Assembly (NCBI RefSeq): GCF_014189505.1
Contig: NZ_CP050301.1
Span: 2,673,501-2,737,500 of the forward strand
Length of the DNA stretch: 64,000 bases
Direction: 5' to 3'
From: Phyllobacterium sp. 628
GTDB lineage: Bacteria; Pseudomonadota; Alphaproteobacteria; Rhizobiales; Rhizobiaceae
This document shows, in pieces, positions 1 through 8,668 of the stretch (the stretch's first letter is position 1; every line of letters starts with the position of its first letter). The notes under the pieces were generated by a model. That model did not search any database and was not told where the DNA came from. It was given only the letters and a program-made list of their open reading frames with translations. The translations under genes were made by a program, and so were the position numbers.

Positions 1-49
1 ATCCTGCCGAAACCTGCAGCTTGAGCTGGCCTGCAATTTTCTTAGCCAT
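1..49 (-). CDS. rplK: 50S ribosomal protein L11, N-terminal fragment
   Basis: The reverse strand reads ATG then codons for AKKIAGQLKLQVSAG, the typical start of ribosomal protein L11; the gene runs off the left edge. L11 forms the stalk base of the large subunit where GTPase translation factors bind. It lies downstream of nusG on the same strand, the usual bacterial order. Only 16 residues are visible, so the call rests on this N-terminus plus context. Confidence 0.85.
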   Translation of the reverse strand, partial: MAKKIAGQLKLQVSAG

Positions 50-162
50 AACTTCTCTGCCTTATCATTATGCCGGAAAACCGGCGGTTGCAGTTCGGTG
101 GTACGGATTGAAGACCCGGCTAAAGGTCACCTCACCTCCCACCATTCGTCGCAGACGCGACA

Positions 163-181
163 GGCCGCCCGGTGGGCGGCC
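163..181 (-). other. GC-rich hairpin between nusG and rplK
   Basis: Perfect inverted repeat with 8-bp arms (GGCCGCCC and GGGCGGCC) and a 3-base loop, starting 6 bases after the nusG stop codon. No T-run follows it in the direction of transcription, so it is not a canonical intrinsic terminator. It may be an RNA-stability or attenuation element between nusG and the L11 operon. Confidence 0.45.
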
Positions 182-187
182 GCTTGG

Positions 188-718
188 TCAGACCTTTTCG
201 ACCTGACCAAATTCCAGATCGACCGGGGTAGCACGGCCGAAAATCGAAACTTCCACCTTGAGGCGCGAACGCTCCTCGTCAACTTCCTGAACGATACCGT
301 TGAACGAAGCGAACGGACCGTCGGCAACGCGAACACTTTCGCCGATCTCGAATGAGATCGAAGCCTTCGGACGCTCGACACCTTCCTGAACCTGCATCAG
401 GATCCGGTCGGCTTCCTTGTCGGAAATCGCCACCGGCTTGTTGTCGGAACCAAGGAAGCCCGTCACTTTCGGCGTGTTCTTGATCAGATGATACGCATCA
501 TCCGTCAGATCGGCACGAACCAGAACGTAACCCGGGAAGAACTTGCGCTCAGCATCAACCTTGCGGCCGCGGCGCACTTCAACCACCTTTTCGGTCGGAA
601 CGAGGATTTTCTCGAAAAGATGCGACAGACCCTTCTGTCGTGCCTTCTCTTCAATCGACTCAGCAACCTTCTTCTCAAAGTTCGAATAGGCGTGAACAAT
701 ATACCAGCGCGCGGTCAT
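188..718 (-). CDS. nusG: Transcription termination/antitermination protein NusG
   Basis: Encodes 176 residues, the usual length for NusG. The N-terminal NGN domain begins with MTARWYIVHAYSNFEKKVAE and carries the family-typical FPGYVLVRADL stretch. The C-terminal KOW domain contains VRVADGPFASFNGIVQEVDEERSRLKV. NusG binds RNA polymerase, reduces pausing, and couples it to Rho or to the ribosome. The gene sits directly downstream of secE on the same strand and is followed by rplK, a near-universal bacterial order. It probably shares the secE promoter. Confidence 0.98.
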   Translation of the reverse strand: MTARWYIVHAYSNFEKKVAESIEEKARQKGLSHLFEKILVPTEKVVEVRRGRKVDAERKFFPGYVLVRADLTDDAYHLIKNTPKVTGFLGSDNKPVAISDKEADRILMQVQEGVERPKASISFEIGESVRVADGPFASFNGIVQEVDEERSRLKVEVSIFGRATPVDLEFGQVEKV

Positions 719-741
719 TCAAATTTCCTTGTCAGCCTGCG

Positions 742-941
742 TTAACGACCAAGACCGAGAACGAGATCGATCCCATAGGCCATCAACTGATCAGCCGCGA
801 AAAAGAAAATCGCAGCAAAAAACGCCATAACCATCACCATAGCGGTGGAAATAAGCGTTTCACGGCGTGAAGGCCAGGTGACCTTTGCCGTTTCCGCGCG
901 CACTTGCTGAAAAAAGTTATCGGATTCGTTTTGGATGCCAT
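742..941 (-). pseudogene. secE: Preprotein translocase subunit SecE, frameshifted as read
   Basis: SecE is the small essential membrane subunit of the SecYEG translocon. The reverse strand starts with ATG and reads MASKTNPIT in one frame. The rest (QQVRAETAKVTWPSRRET, then a hydrophobic helix and a C-terminus ending in VLGLGR) lies in a frame shifted by one. The span is 200 bases, one short of a multiple of three, and the break is at a run of six T on the coding strand (910-915). Seven T would restore a normal single-helix SecE of about 66 residues. Because SecE is essential, a sequencing indel is more likely than a true pseudogene. The short length and the break hide it from simple ORF calling. 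Confidence 0.85.
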
Positions 942-1069
942 TTACCGCTCGTGCGTGTCATGTTGCTGTAAACATTACGTATTAAAGTACAAATAACACG
1001 CTTTGTTCACACCATTACGGCCCGTAAAGCTGATCGTTCAGCTCCACGCACCGCGTGTCTGTTGATGTT

Positions 1070-1098
1070 ACATAGAACCGATTCCGGTAAAACACAAG
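1070..1098 (-). promoter_or_regulatory. Candidate promoter for secE-nusG
   Basis: On the minus strand CTTGTG (1093-1098) is followed after exactly 17 bases by CTATGT (1070-1075). This fits the alphaproteobacterial sigma-70 pattern (CTTGAC, 17 bp, CTATAT-like). It lies about 130 bases upstream of the secE start and downstream of the tRNA-Trp gene. Assigned by eye only; the transcription start is unknown. Confidence 0.45.
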
Positions 1099-1167
1099 TC
1101 CCCGGCTTCGTTTCTTTCCAAACATCTGTCAGCACACCATCCAATCGTGTGCGGGCAGACTATGTGT

Positions 1168-1243
<76 letters not shown>

Positions 1244-1415
1244 ACAGTCGGGCGGTACATTCCACAAAGCGCAACGCTTTTCAAGTCCCTATTCCTGCTG
1301 TCTCACCGTTTACAGCAAATTTGCGAAGCTGGCACGTTAAATCTGGCTCTTCTTGTATCTGCCCAAAGCAGGGAGCAGGTTTTCAGGCGGTGCGCCGACT
1401 ACAATTATCGCAGAA

Positions 1416-2552
1416 TCATATTTTGGAGCCAGCAAGCTTCAACTCGATACAATTATCAGGCTTCGGATCATTGTTGCAGATCTTGCCCGGTGTAAACGTG
1501 CGGGAATCACCATCATGAGTCGCAAAGCGAAATTTGGACAATTCATCGGGCTTCATAACGTAGATATCGCTGGCCGCGACCGCAAGCATTCGCTCAACAA
1601 TGCTGGCATCGACTCCCATCTCGGAAAAATAGGCACTAAGTCTCTTGCGGTATCCTTTACGCAGCTCGGTCGTCTGATAAGTTCCCGTTGCCTCCCTGCT
1701 AAGAATTTTGCGGTCAATAATTCTTTTCTTCCCTCGAATGATTTGATACCGGGTCTGATACATTATCCTTTGATTGGTAACAGTGGTCGTGATCTGATGA
1801 ATGCCTACGCTCGCCTCAAAGCCGATAAGCCTTTTGATGCCCCCGGCAGCAAAAAACGGACATGCAGACATGCAGATTGCGCCGCCCGGATAGGCGTACG
1901 CTGAATAAGCACCATCGGAGAAATCGGGTTTACAGCCTTTCGCGCCGGGTTCGCAGCCGAAATACATTGTTTTGGCCACCGCGACATCAAGAGCACGTTT
2001 TCGGATAATCCTACCCATCTCGATAGCCGCATCAACAGCACCACCGCGAGAATCTATAATAATGGGCAGGCGTCGCTTTCCCAATTGCTTGAGTACTTTG
2101 CGTAGTTTTGAGGGCGTATCCGGCTTGATCGTGCCTGACGCAGCTACCCATTCAGGACAGTTAGGTCTGCAAACGGCAACGTCAGCACGAGCAATGACGA
2201 AAGACATTGGCTCGTCAGCAATCGTCCACAGCATTAGCGTCGTTGCCGGAGGGATAGAACTGGGTTCCGGTTGTGGTTTTTGTTCCGGTTGCGATTGCGT
2301 TTGTGGCGCAACGCCTCCCATAAGGATAGGCCCGTATGCCGGCACCCCAGCACATCTGTTGGCTGGATTGCAAATAGTCGTACCGCCCAATGTCCATGCC
2401 GGACATGCAAGGTTGCAGCTTTGCTGCTGTGCTTCGGCCGCCCCTGTCAGCATCACAAACAGAACGACTGCCGCGGCTGTAAAATACATTTTATCGCTAA
2501 GCAGCATATGCAGACGCAGCATGCGACTTATAACCGACGTAACTTTCCCCAT
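1416..2552 (-). CDS. Secreted ClpP-fold protein (COG3904-like), copy 1
   Basis: Encodes 378 residues from the ATG at 2552, chosen because GGGGAA lies 6 bases upstream; a TTG at 2570 would add six residues. A hydrophobic signal segment ends near the GAAEA motif. A Cys-rich stretch and a Pro/Gln-rich linker come next, before the core. The core resembles ClpP/crotonase-fold serine peptidases: SRGGAVDAA glycine turn, candidate nucleophile Ser229 in CMSACPFFAAGG, His252 in GIHQ, and Asp329 in SDIYVMKPDEL, which aligns with the ClpP Asp region. Paired cysteines flank the core. A close paralogue lies immediately upstream on the same strand. Substrate unknown; peptidase activity is inferred from the motifs. 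Confidence 0.7.
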   Translation of the reverse strand: MGKVTSVISRMLRLHMLLSDKMYFTAAAVVLFVMLTGAAEAQQQSCNLACPAWTLGGTTICNPANRCAGVPAYGPILMGGVAPQTQSQPEQKPQPEPSSIPPATTLMLWTIADEPMSFVIARADVAVCRPNCPEWVAASGTIKPDTPSKLRKVLKQLGKRRLPIIIDSRGGAVDAAIEMGRIIRKRALDVAVAKTMYFGCEPGAKGCKPDFSDGAYSAYAYPGGAICMSACPFFAAGGIKRLIGFEASVGIHQITTTVTNQRIMYQTRYQIIRGKKRIIDRKILSREATGTYQTTELRKGYRKRLSAYFSEMGVDASIVERMLAVAASDIYVMKPDELSKFRFATHDGDSRTFTPGKICNNDPKPDNCIELKLAGSKI

Positions 2553-2652
2553 GCATTTCCCCAAGAGCAAAACCCCATACTAGATATACAGGGAATAATA
2601 TCGCCATCAACGGGGAGACGGTTTTATTTGGCGCGTCTATAGCGCGAAACTA

Positions 2653-3588
2653 TCAGGCCTTCGGTCCGGCTGGTTTTAGTTCCACACAACTTGCAGGCCT
2701 GGGGTCTTGCTCGCAGATACGCGTCGCCGCGACATCGCTGACATCGCCTGTCCCCGTGACAAGTTTATACTGCACCAGTTCCTCTGGCGTCATTACGGAA
2801 ATATCCTTCGCCGGAATGACCAGCATCCTGTCGACAATCGCCGGATCGATGCCCAATTGCGTAAAGTAGGTCAGCAGCTTCTGGCGATAGGCTTTGCTCA
2901 GATCGGTCTTTTCGTAAGATCCGGCCGGCTTGCGTCCGACAATCGTCGTATCGAGAACTTTTTTCCGGCCATTCACGATGCGATAGCGGGTGCGATAGGT
3001 GATCTTCGTCTGCGTATAGATCTGGGTAATCTGATGAACCCCGACAAAAGCCCACTGCCCCACATACCGCTTTTCCCCGCCAGCCAGAATGTAAGGACAG
3101 GCCGACAGGCAATAGGCGCCAACCGGAAAGGTGTAACCGGCATAGGCTCCGTCGGAAAACCTGTCCGGCTTGCAGTTCTTCTGATCCGGGCTGCAACCTT
3201 CAAACCGTGTCTTGCCGATGGCCACGTCGAGGCCGCGTTTGCGGATCATGCGGCCAATTTCCATCGCGGCATCGACATTGCCGCCATTGGATTCCATCAC
3301 GATAGGCAGTTTTCGATCACCCATCTTCTTCAAAATCTTCTGCAACTTCGCTGGCGTATCCCCGAGAATAACGCCGGAGGCCGATATCCATTCCGGACAT
3401 GCCGGTTCGCAGGAGGACACTGCGCTGCGCACAATGGCAAATTGCATGGATGGCAACACTGGTTCTTTGGCTTGCTTCTTTGCCGCCAGAACCGGCGATG
3501 CGACCAATATGGAAAGAAGGAAAGCGAGTAGAATGCAGCGCAACTTGCCTAAGATGGAACCGTATCCGGCCAAACGATGAAGGAGCAT
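2653..3588 (-). CDS. Secreted ClpP-fold protein (COG3904-like), copy 2
   Basis: Encodes 311 residues; AGGA lies 6 bases before the ATG. A signal peptide ends near SPVLAA. The core is clearly homologous to the downstream copy: ESNGGNVDAAMEIGRMIRKR, Ser162 in CLSACPYILAGG, His185 in GVHQ and Asp262 in KDISVMTPEEL. These keep the order and local sequence of the ClpP catalytic triad (Ser, His followed by Gln, Asp). It lacks the Cys-rich N-terminal insert of copy 1. The two genes are 100 bases apart in tandem, so gene duplication is likely. Periplasmic location is inferred from the signal peptide and cysteines. Confidence 0.72.
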   Translation of the reverse strand: MLLHRLAGYGSILGKLRCILLAFLLSILVASPVLAAKKQAKEPVLPSMQFAIVRSAVSSCEPACPEWISASGVILGDTPAKLQKILKKMGDRKLPIVMESNGGNVDAAMEIGRMIRKRGLDVAIGKTRFEGCSPDQKNCKPDRFSDGAYAGYTFPVGAYCLSACPYILAGGEKRYVGQWAFVGVHQITQIYTQTKITYRTRYRIVNGRKKVLDTTIVGRKPAGSYEKTDLSKAYRQKLLTYFTQLGIDPAIVDRMLVIPAKDISVMTPEELVQYKLVTGTGDVSDVAATRICEQDPRPASCVELKPAGPKA

Positions 3589-3938
3589 TTTAATCCTGAT
3601 GAAATCAATCGGCCTGTATCACCGGATCACGGCATGACGGTCCGATGAGCTATGAATAACAGGATAGCGGAAGGCCATGCGAGCGTAAACCAAAAGCACC
3701 GGCCCTTTCGCCGCAGGGCTTGATTGCGCCATATCAAGGGCTTATTCAGCCGGTAGTGTAAATCCATATTCAGCATTCATATACGCCTGTAACCAAGGTT
3801 GAATGGCCGCGTCATATAGCCGTCATTCTCACGTCATGCATATCAGGCATCACCTGCCGGACAGATAAACAACGTCGCTTCCCGTGACCAGAACCGGCAT
3901 TTTTGCCAGTTCCGGGAGATGACACCAAGAGACCCCAA
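3589..3938. other. Intergenic region, no gene recognised
   Basis: About 350 bases between the divergent ClpP-like gene (minus) and the STM3941-like gene (plus). Open frames here are short and lack ribosome binding sites or recognisable products. It should hold the two divergent promoters, but no confident promoter pair or operator was identified. Confidence 0.5.
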
Positions 3939-4469
3939 ATGGACACGCTCGAGACAATCAATATCAAATCCTCGTTTTCGAGGCCGCTTCAACACATCGC
4001 CATGTGCATCATGCTTTCCGTCTGCTCGATCGGAATGGTCATTTCCGAGCTCCTGCAAAGCGAGCCGGAAGACCTGATTGATTATATCGCCTGGGTCGGG
4101 TCTTTCGTCTTCCCGCTTCTGGCATTGCGGCTGATCTGGCGTCTGGTGAAAACCGGCAGCGAGGCCATCACCATCTCACCGGAAGGCCTGCGCGACCGCC
4201 GCCTCGCCAACGAAACCATTCCCTGGAAAAATATCAACGACGTGGCGACGTGGAATGAAAACCGCGAACAGACCATTGTACTGGGCATTGACCCGCATCA
4301 GGTTGACCAGCTGGGCCGCGGCATAAAGGCAAAAATCATCGCGACGTCCATCTTCAAGATGCCGAAAGGCCTTTATATTGACGGGCGGGTTTTAACGACA
4401 GATTTTGACCGCCTGTTTGCATTGGTGGCCGCCTATCATCGCCGGTATGGAAAACCCAAGACTATCTAG
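3939..4469 (+). CDS. STM3941-like membrane-anchored protein
   Basis: Encodes 176 residues from the ATG at 3939; an in-frame TTG at 3903 would add 12 residues that look non-conserved. Two hydrophobic helices occupy roughly residues 18-37 and 47-68. A cytosolic domain follows with the pattern AITISPEGLRDRRL...IPWKNINDV, typical of the uncharacterised STM3941 (PH-like) family. Function unknown. It stands alone, convergent with the acetyltransferase gene that follows. Confidence 0.6.
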   Translation: MDTLETINIKSSFSRPLQHIAMCIMLSVCSIGMVISELLQSEPEDLIDYIAWVGSFVFPLLALRLIWRLVKTGSEAITISPEGLRDRRLANETIPWKNINDVATWNENREQTIVLGIDPHQVDQLGRGIKAKIIATSIFKMPKGLYIDGRVLTTDFDRLFALVAAYHRRYGKPKTI

Positions 4470-4517
4470 GCCAGACAAGCCAGCCATTTTAAAGACAGGT
4501 CTGCCGGAGCGCCAATC

Positions 4518-5000
4518 TCAGGAGAGCGGCTTTATCAACAAGATCGTCGTCAGCCCGCTATGCCACTCCTCATCGGGATAGCGGCCCGCCTCGTGATAGC
4601 CCCGAGCTGCGTAGAAGGCCCGACTGGAATGATTGAATGTATCGGTTTCCAGCCGTGCCGAGGCAAAGCCGGCGCGGGCGATCTGCGCTTCCGCATGGTC
4701 CATGAGCTGTTGTCCGATGCCTTGCCGGGCATAGGCAGAATGCACGTGAAGGGCATGCACGAAGTCATCCACCCAATCGACGAACCCGGCAATCTCACCG
4801 GCCACCTCGGCCACCCAAAAGAGAAGCCCGCGCTCGCGCACATAGACCTCTGGTCTTTTGTCCTGAAGGAATGCGTGGGCAGCGCTTTGCGTGATGTTGG
4901 GCCGCCAGGTGCTCTCGAACGTGTCAAGTAGAATAGCGTGCAGGCGCGGCATGTCTTCCCGTTGCGCCGGCCGGACGAAAATGTCTGTCTGGTTCTTCAT
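4518..5000 (-). CDS. GNAT family N-acetyltransferase
   Basis: Encodes 160 residues from the ATG at 5000, which has a strong GGAGGGG site 5 bases upstream; a longer frame would start at 5033. The acetyl-CoA binding motif is ALHVHSAYARQGIGQQLMDHAEAQI (Q/RxxGxG/A type), followed by LETDTFNHSSRAFYAARGY, the usual GNAT strand 5 region. Substrate unknown. It is convergent with the preceding gene and lies downstream of the tuf terminator. Confidence 0.85.
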   Translation of the reverse strand: MKNQTDIFVRPAQREDMPRLHAILLDTFESTWRPNITQSAAHAFLQDKRPEVYVRERGLLFWVAEVAGEIAGFVDWVDDFVHALHVHSAYARQGIGQQLMDHAEAQIARAGFASARLETDTFNHSSRAFYAARGYHEAGRYPDEEWHSGLTTILLIKPLS

Positions 5001-5071
5001 ATGCCCCTCCGCCCCGCATTCCCACGATATCATTCAGCCGTACCCTGATGGTATGACCTGCTGCACCAAGC

Positions 5072-5100
5072 AAAAAGGCGGCCATAACGGCCGCCTTTTT
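5072..5100. terminator. Bidirectional intrinsic terminator after tuf
   Basis: Perfect 12-bp inverted repeat (AAAAAGGCGGCC and GGCCGCCTTTTT) with a 5-base loop, giving a G+C-rich stem and T5 tracts on both strands. It lies 29 bases past the tuf stop and between tuf and the acetyltransferase gene, so it would end tuf transcription. Confidence 0.9.
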
Positions 5101-5128
5101 ATTTCCTGAACTGTCGTTTGCGACAGTC

Positions 5129-6304
5129 TTACTCAATGATCGAAGCGACGATGCCAGCACCGACGGTACGGCCACCTTCACGGATAGCGAAGCGGAGCTT
5201 CTCTTCCATGGCGATCGGCACGATCAGCGTCACATCAACCGAGATGTTGTCGCCAGGCATGACCATTTCCGTGCCTTCCGGCAGCGTTACCACACCCGTC
5301 ACGTCGGTCGTGCGGAAGTAGAACTGCGGACGGTAGTTGGAGAAGAATGGCGTATGACGGCCACCTTCATCCTTCGTCAGGATATAGGCTTCTGCCTTGA
5401 ACTTCGTGTGCGGCTTGACCGAACCTGGCTTGGCAAGGATCTGGCCACGCTCAACGTCTTCACGTCCAACGCCGCGGATCAGCGCGCCGATGTTGTCGCC
5501 TGCCTGGCCCTGATCGAGCAGCTTGCGGAACATTTCAACGCCGGTAACTGTTGTCTTCGTCGTCGGCTTGATGCCGATGATTTCAACTTCTTCACCAACC
5601 TTGACGATACCGCGTTCAACGCGGCCCGTCACAACCGTACCACGGCCCGAGATCGAAAATACGTCTTCGATCGGCATCAGGAACGGCATGTTGATCGGAC
5701 GCTCTGGTGTCGGGATGTACTTGTCAACTTCAGCCATCAGCGCGCGCACTGCGTCTTCGCCGATTTCCTTGTTGGAATCTTCAAGTGCAGCCAAAGCCGA
5801 ACCCTTGACGATCGGTACATCGTCGCCCGGGAAGTCGTATTTCGACAGAAGCTCGCGCACTTCCAGTTCAACCAGTTCCAGAAGCTCGGCATCGTCAACC
5901 TGATCAACCTTGTTCAGGAAAACAACGATCGCAGGAACACCAACCTGACGGGCAAGCAGAATGTGCTCGCGGGTCTGTGGCATCGGACCGTCGGCAGCCG
6001 AAACAACCAGGATCGCGCCGTCCATCTGCGCAGCACCGGTGATCATGTTCTTCACATAGTCAGCGTGGCCTGGGCAATCAACGTGTGCATAGTGACGCGC
6101 TGGCGTCTCATACTCAACGTGCGCCGTCGAGATCGTGATGCCGCGGGCCTTTTCTTCAGGCGCTGCATCGATCTGGTCGTAAGGCTTGTACTCACCAAAA
6201 TACTTCGTAATCGCTGCCGTCAACGACGTCTTGCCATGGTCAACGTGACCAATCGTGCCGATGTTGACGTGCGGCTTGTTACGTTCAAACTTGCTCTTAG
6301 CCAT
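5129..6304 (-). CDS. tuf: Elongation factor Tu
   Basis: Encodes 391 residues, the usual alphaproteobacterial length. G1 motif GHVDHGKT, switch I with RGITIS, G3 motif DCPGHADY, G4 motif NKVD and a conserved C-terminus are all present. EF-Tu-GTP delivers aminoacyl-tRNA to the ribosomal A site. tRNA-Gly and tRNA-Tyr genes lie just upstream on the same strand, the common tRNA-tuf arrangement. Only one tuf copy is visible here; a second copy is common in the group. Confidence 0.99.
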   Translation of the reverse strand: MAKSKFERNKPHVNIGTIGHVDHGKTSLTAAITKYFGEYKPYDQIDAAPEEKARGITISTAHVEYETPARHYAHVDCPGHADYVKNMITGAAQMDGAILVVSAADGPMPQTREHILLARQVGVPAIVVFLNKVDQVDDAELLELVELEVRELLSKYDFPGDDVPIVKGSALAALEDSNKEIGEDAVRALMAEVDKYIPTPERPINMPFLMPIEDVFSISGRGTVVTGRVERGIVKVGEEVEIIGIKPTTKTTVTGVEMFRKLLDQGQAGDNIGALIRGVGREDVERGQILAKPGSVKPHTKFKAEAYILTKDEGGRHTPFFSNYRPQFYFRTTDVTGVVTLPEGTEMVMPGDNISVDVTLIVPIAMEEKLRFAIREGGRTVGAGIVASIIE

Positions 6305-6642
6305 TGCTGTCGTTCTCTCGTCATCACAACCGGTCTAGGGCCGGTACCATGTTTGTAGCCAAGACGGGACAGCAAGCCGTCCGTCAGCACAGTCACCGTC
6401 CGATCACAAATGATCGATCCGGATTACACTCGTCTTGATCCTGCTCGTTCATATGGGGACACATGAGCGGCGTTCAATGCTCAAGACAAAACCGACGAGC
6501 ACCTCAACGCATGTTCGCGCGCGTGGTGCTCAATTACCGCGCCGCGCATCTCATGGACGCGCAAAGGACGCAGCAACAATTAAACCTGCACATAATCCTT
6601 GTCCAAGAACCGCAATCGGCTTTGGGGGTCACATGCTAAATC
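6305..6642. other. tuf leader / tRNA-tuf spacer
   Basis: A 338-base stretch between tuf and tRNA-Gly. It holds the presumed tuf promoter and leader, including a short inverted repeat ACCGG...CCGGT around 6329-6345 in the leader. No convincing -35/-10 pair or coding region was found; the open frames here overlap the tRNAs and look spurious. Confidence 0.4.
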
Positions 6643-6716
6643 TGGAGCGGGTAGCGGGAATCGAACCCGCATATTCAGCTTGGAAGGCTGCTGCTCTACC
6701 ACTGAGCTATACCCGC
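6643..6716 (-). tRNA. tRNA-Gly (anticodon TCC)
   Basis: 74 bases on the reverse strand. Acceptor GCGGGTA pairs with TACCCGC, the T arm contains GGTTCGATTCC, the anticodon loop is CTTCCAA (anticodon TCC) and the 3' CCA is encoded. Confidence 0.97.
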
Positions 6717-6840
6717 ACATCCCTTGGCGCCGCGCATTTGGGACGCACATAAGGACGCATTCGCATCTATATGGCGCACAATCCAAACCGAAACCAGTCT
6801 TGGTTTCGCGATCATGCACCCAGGCGCTCGGTTCCGGCAG

Positions 6841-6925
6841 TGGTGGAGGAGGTTGGATTCGAACCAACGTAAGCCAAGCTAACGGATTTACAGTCCGTCC
6901 CCTTTAACCACTCGGGCACTCCTCC
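6841..6925 (-). tRNA. tRNA-Tyr (anticodon GTA)
   Basis: 85 bases on the reverse strand with a long variable arm as in bacterial tRNA-Tyr. Acceptor GGAGGAG pairs with CTCCTCC, the anticodon stem-loop is CGGACTGTAAATCCG (anticodon GTA) and the 3' CCA is encoded. Confidence 0.97.
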
Positions 6926-7181
6926 GGTCACTGCCGATAGAACCGCGCCATCAGGCACTTTGCAAACAACCTGCCGGACGTTGTGTCAGGCCGTTGCTTG
7001 CGGGTGGCCTTATGCCGACTAGCATTCGTGGTGTCAACAGCCTGTGGAAGAAAATGACGTACCCTGTGAAAATCATTGTTCGATAGCCACCCGCAATCAA
7101 ATTCTGCAGAAACAGTCAAAGCCAGCATTTTAGCCAACAAGCATATATCGCCAGACGATCCGAAAGGTTATAGGTTGCGCC

Positions 7182-8054
7182 ATGACCGACGAAAAACCAT
7201 CCCGCACCCTCAAAGATTCCCATTATGCGACACTGCGCCGCCAGTTCCGTGACCAGAAGTCCGGCGGAGCGCCGCAAGCGCCGCGCGAAAGGGCATCCCG
7301 CCCCGCCGTAGAAGGCACTGCAGCGCCGGAAGGCCTCGTGTGCCTCTATGGCCTGCATACTGTCCGCGCCGCGCTGGACAACCCGCAACGCCAGATCAAA
7401 CGCATGCTTGTAACCAAGAATGCGCTCGACCGGCTGGAGATCGCCGACACCTCCGCCCTGCCCTTTGACGTGGACGTGGTTGAACCCCGCGCCATTGACC
7501 GCGAAACCGGCTCGGAAGCCGTGCACCAGGGCGTGATGATTGAAGCCAAACCGCTGAAGTCGCAGACGCTGAAGGCATTGAAGGACAGCCCGTTGCTGCT
7601 GATTCTCGATCAGGTCACCGATCCGCACAATGTCGGCGCCATCATGCGCTCAGCCGTTGCCTTTGGCGCCGGAGCCATCGTTACCACCGCCCGCCACAGC
7701 CCGCAGGAATCCGGCGTTCTCGCCAAAGCCGCCTCCGGAGCGCTCGAGCTTATTCCGCATATTGAAGTGCGCAATCTCGCCGAAGCCATCGAAGAATTGC
7801 ATGAAATCGGCTTCGTGACGATCGGGCTTGATTCGGAGGGCCCGCTGGAACTGGAAAAGACACTGGCCGATGACCGGGTCGCGCTGGTTCTGGGAGCGGA
7901 AGGCAAGGGCCTGCGCCAGAAAACCCGCGAGACCGTGACCCACCTCGCCCGCCTCGACATGCCCGGCGCGATCAAATCGCTCAACGTCTCCAATGCAGCC
8001 GCCATATCGCTTTATGCGGCACAGCGATTCCTCAGCACCAAGGCCAACTCGTAA
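7182..8054 (+). CDS. rlmB: 23S rRNA (guanosine-2'-O-)-methyltransferase RlmB
   Basis: Encodes 290 residues of the SpoU/TrmH (SPOUT) family. A basic N-terminal extension and substrate-binding domain start with GLVCLYGLHTVRAAL. The catalytic domain has the three SpoU motifs: LDQVTDPHNVGAIMRSA, ALVLGAEGKGLRQ and MPGAIKSLNVSNAAAISLY, which form the trefoil knot that binds S-adenosylmethionine. RlmB methylates G2251 of 23S rRNA. It is divergent from the tRNA-tuf block. Confidence 0.93.
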   Translation: MTDEKPSRTLKDSHYATLRRQFRDQKSGGAPQAPRERASRPAVEGTAAPEGLVCLYGLHTVRAALDNPQRQIKRMLVTKNALDRLEIADTSALPFDVDVVEPRAIDRETGSEAVHQGVMIEAKPLKSQTLKALKDSPLLLILDQVTDPHNVGAIMRSAVAFGAGAIVTTARHSPQESGVLAKAASGALELIPHIEVRNLAEAIEELHEIGFVTIGLDSEGPLELEKTLADDRVALVLGAEGKGLRQKTRETVTHLARLDMPGAIKSLNVSNAAAISLYAAQRFLSTKANS

Positions 8055-8113
8055 GCTCATAGCGTAGCCAAACTCAAATGGCTGCATGCGGACATGACGG
8101 AACGGAGACTGAG

Positions 8114-8497
8114 ATGAAGTGTCTGCGCGTTTACGCGACTGCCGACGGCGAATCCCATTTCGACGAGGTCGAAATCCCGACAACCTCCTGGCAGGCTCAC
8201 CCCGATGCGGTTGCATTCGAAATGTCAGCGAAATACGCGACTTCAGGCATCCGTTTCACGCATATTCCAGCGGGTGCAGGAAAGGTCGATTGGCATACAG
8301 TGACAGAGCGCGTGCTTACCGTCAGGCTTGATGGAGCAGCAGAATACCAGACAAGTGACGGAGATGAGCGGCGCGTACCGGCGGGTGGCTTCGTCTTGTT
8401 TGAGGATGTGGATGGCAAGGGGCACAAATCGCTGCATTCGCCACAGGAACAGACGGTGCTCTGGATCAGTCTGCCGCAAGGCCTCAAGATTCCCTGA
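8114..8497 (+). CDS. Hypothetical cupin-like protein
   Basis: Encodes 127 residues from the ATG at 8114, which has GGAG 9 bases upstream; an earlier ATG at 8078 lacks a site. The small all-beta pattern (VLTVRLDGAAEYQTSDGDERRVPAGGFVLFEDVDGKGH) resembles a cupin barrel, the PAGGFVLFED turn being typical. Metal ligands are not obvious. It follows rlmB by 59 bases. Function not recognised. Confidence 0.6.
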   Translation: MKCLRVYATADGESHFDEVEIPTTSWQAHPDAVAFEMSAKYATSGIRFTHIPAGAGKVDWHTVTERVLTVRLDGAAEYQTSDGDERRVPAGGFVLFEDVDGKGHKSLHSPQEQTVLWISLPQGLKIP

Positions 8498-8668
8498 CAC
8501 CGAGCGGAGCAATCGGCAGACCATTCGATTTTATGAGTTTACAGCCTCGCTGAGGCCCGCAAATTAAAAATCCGCAAGCAGCCATGAATATTTTTGCTGC
8601 TGCGGTGTTCACCCCATGTCAGGACATCACTTCAACCACGAAGTGATGCCCTCGCGATGGGGTGCACG

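Noticed and set aside
910..915. Programmed frameshift in secE
   Set aside because: No such mechanism is known to me for secE, and a one-base homopolymer error explains it, especially with a second such case at 38776.
5354..6358. 334-codon open frame antisense to tuf
   Set aside because: It is the mirror of a strongly conserved, codon-biased gene; no ribosome binding site and no recognisable product.
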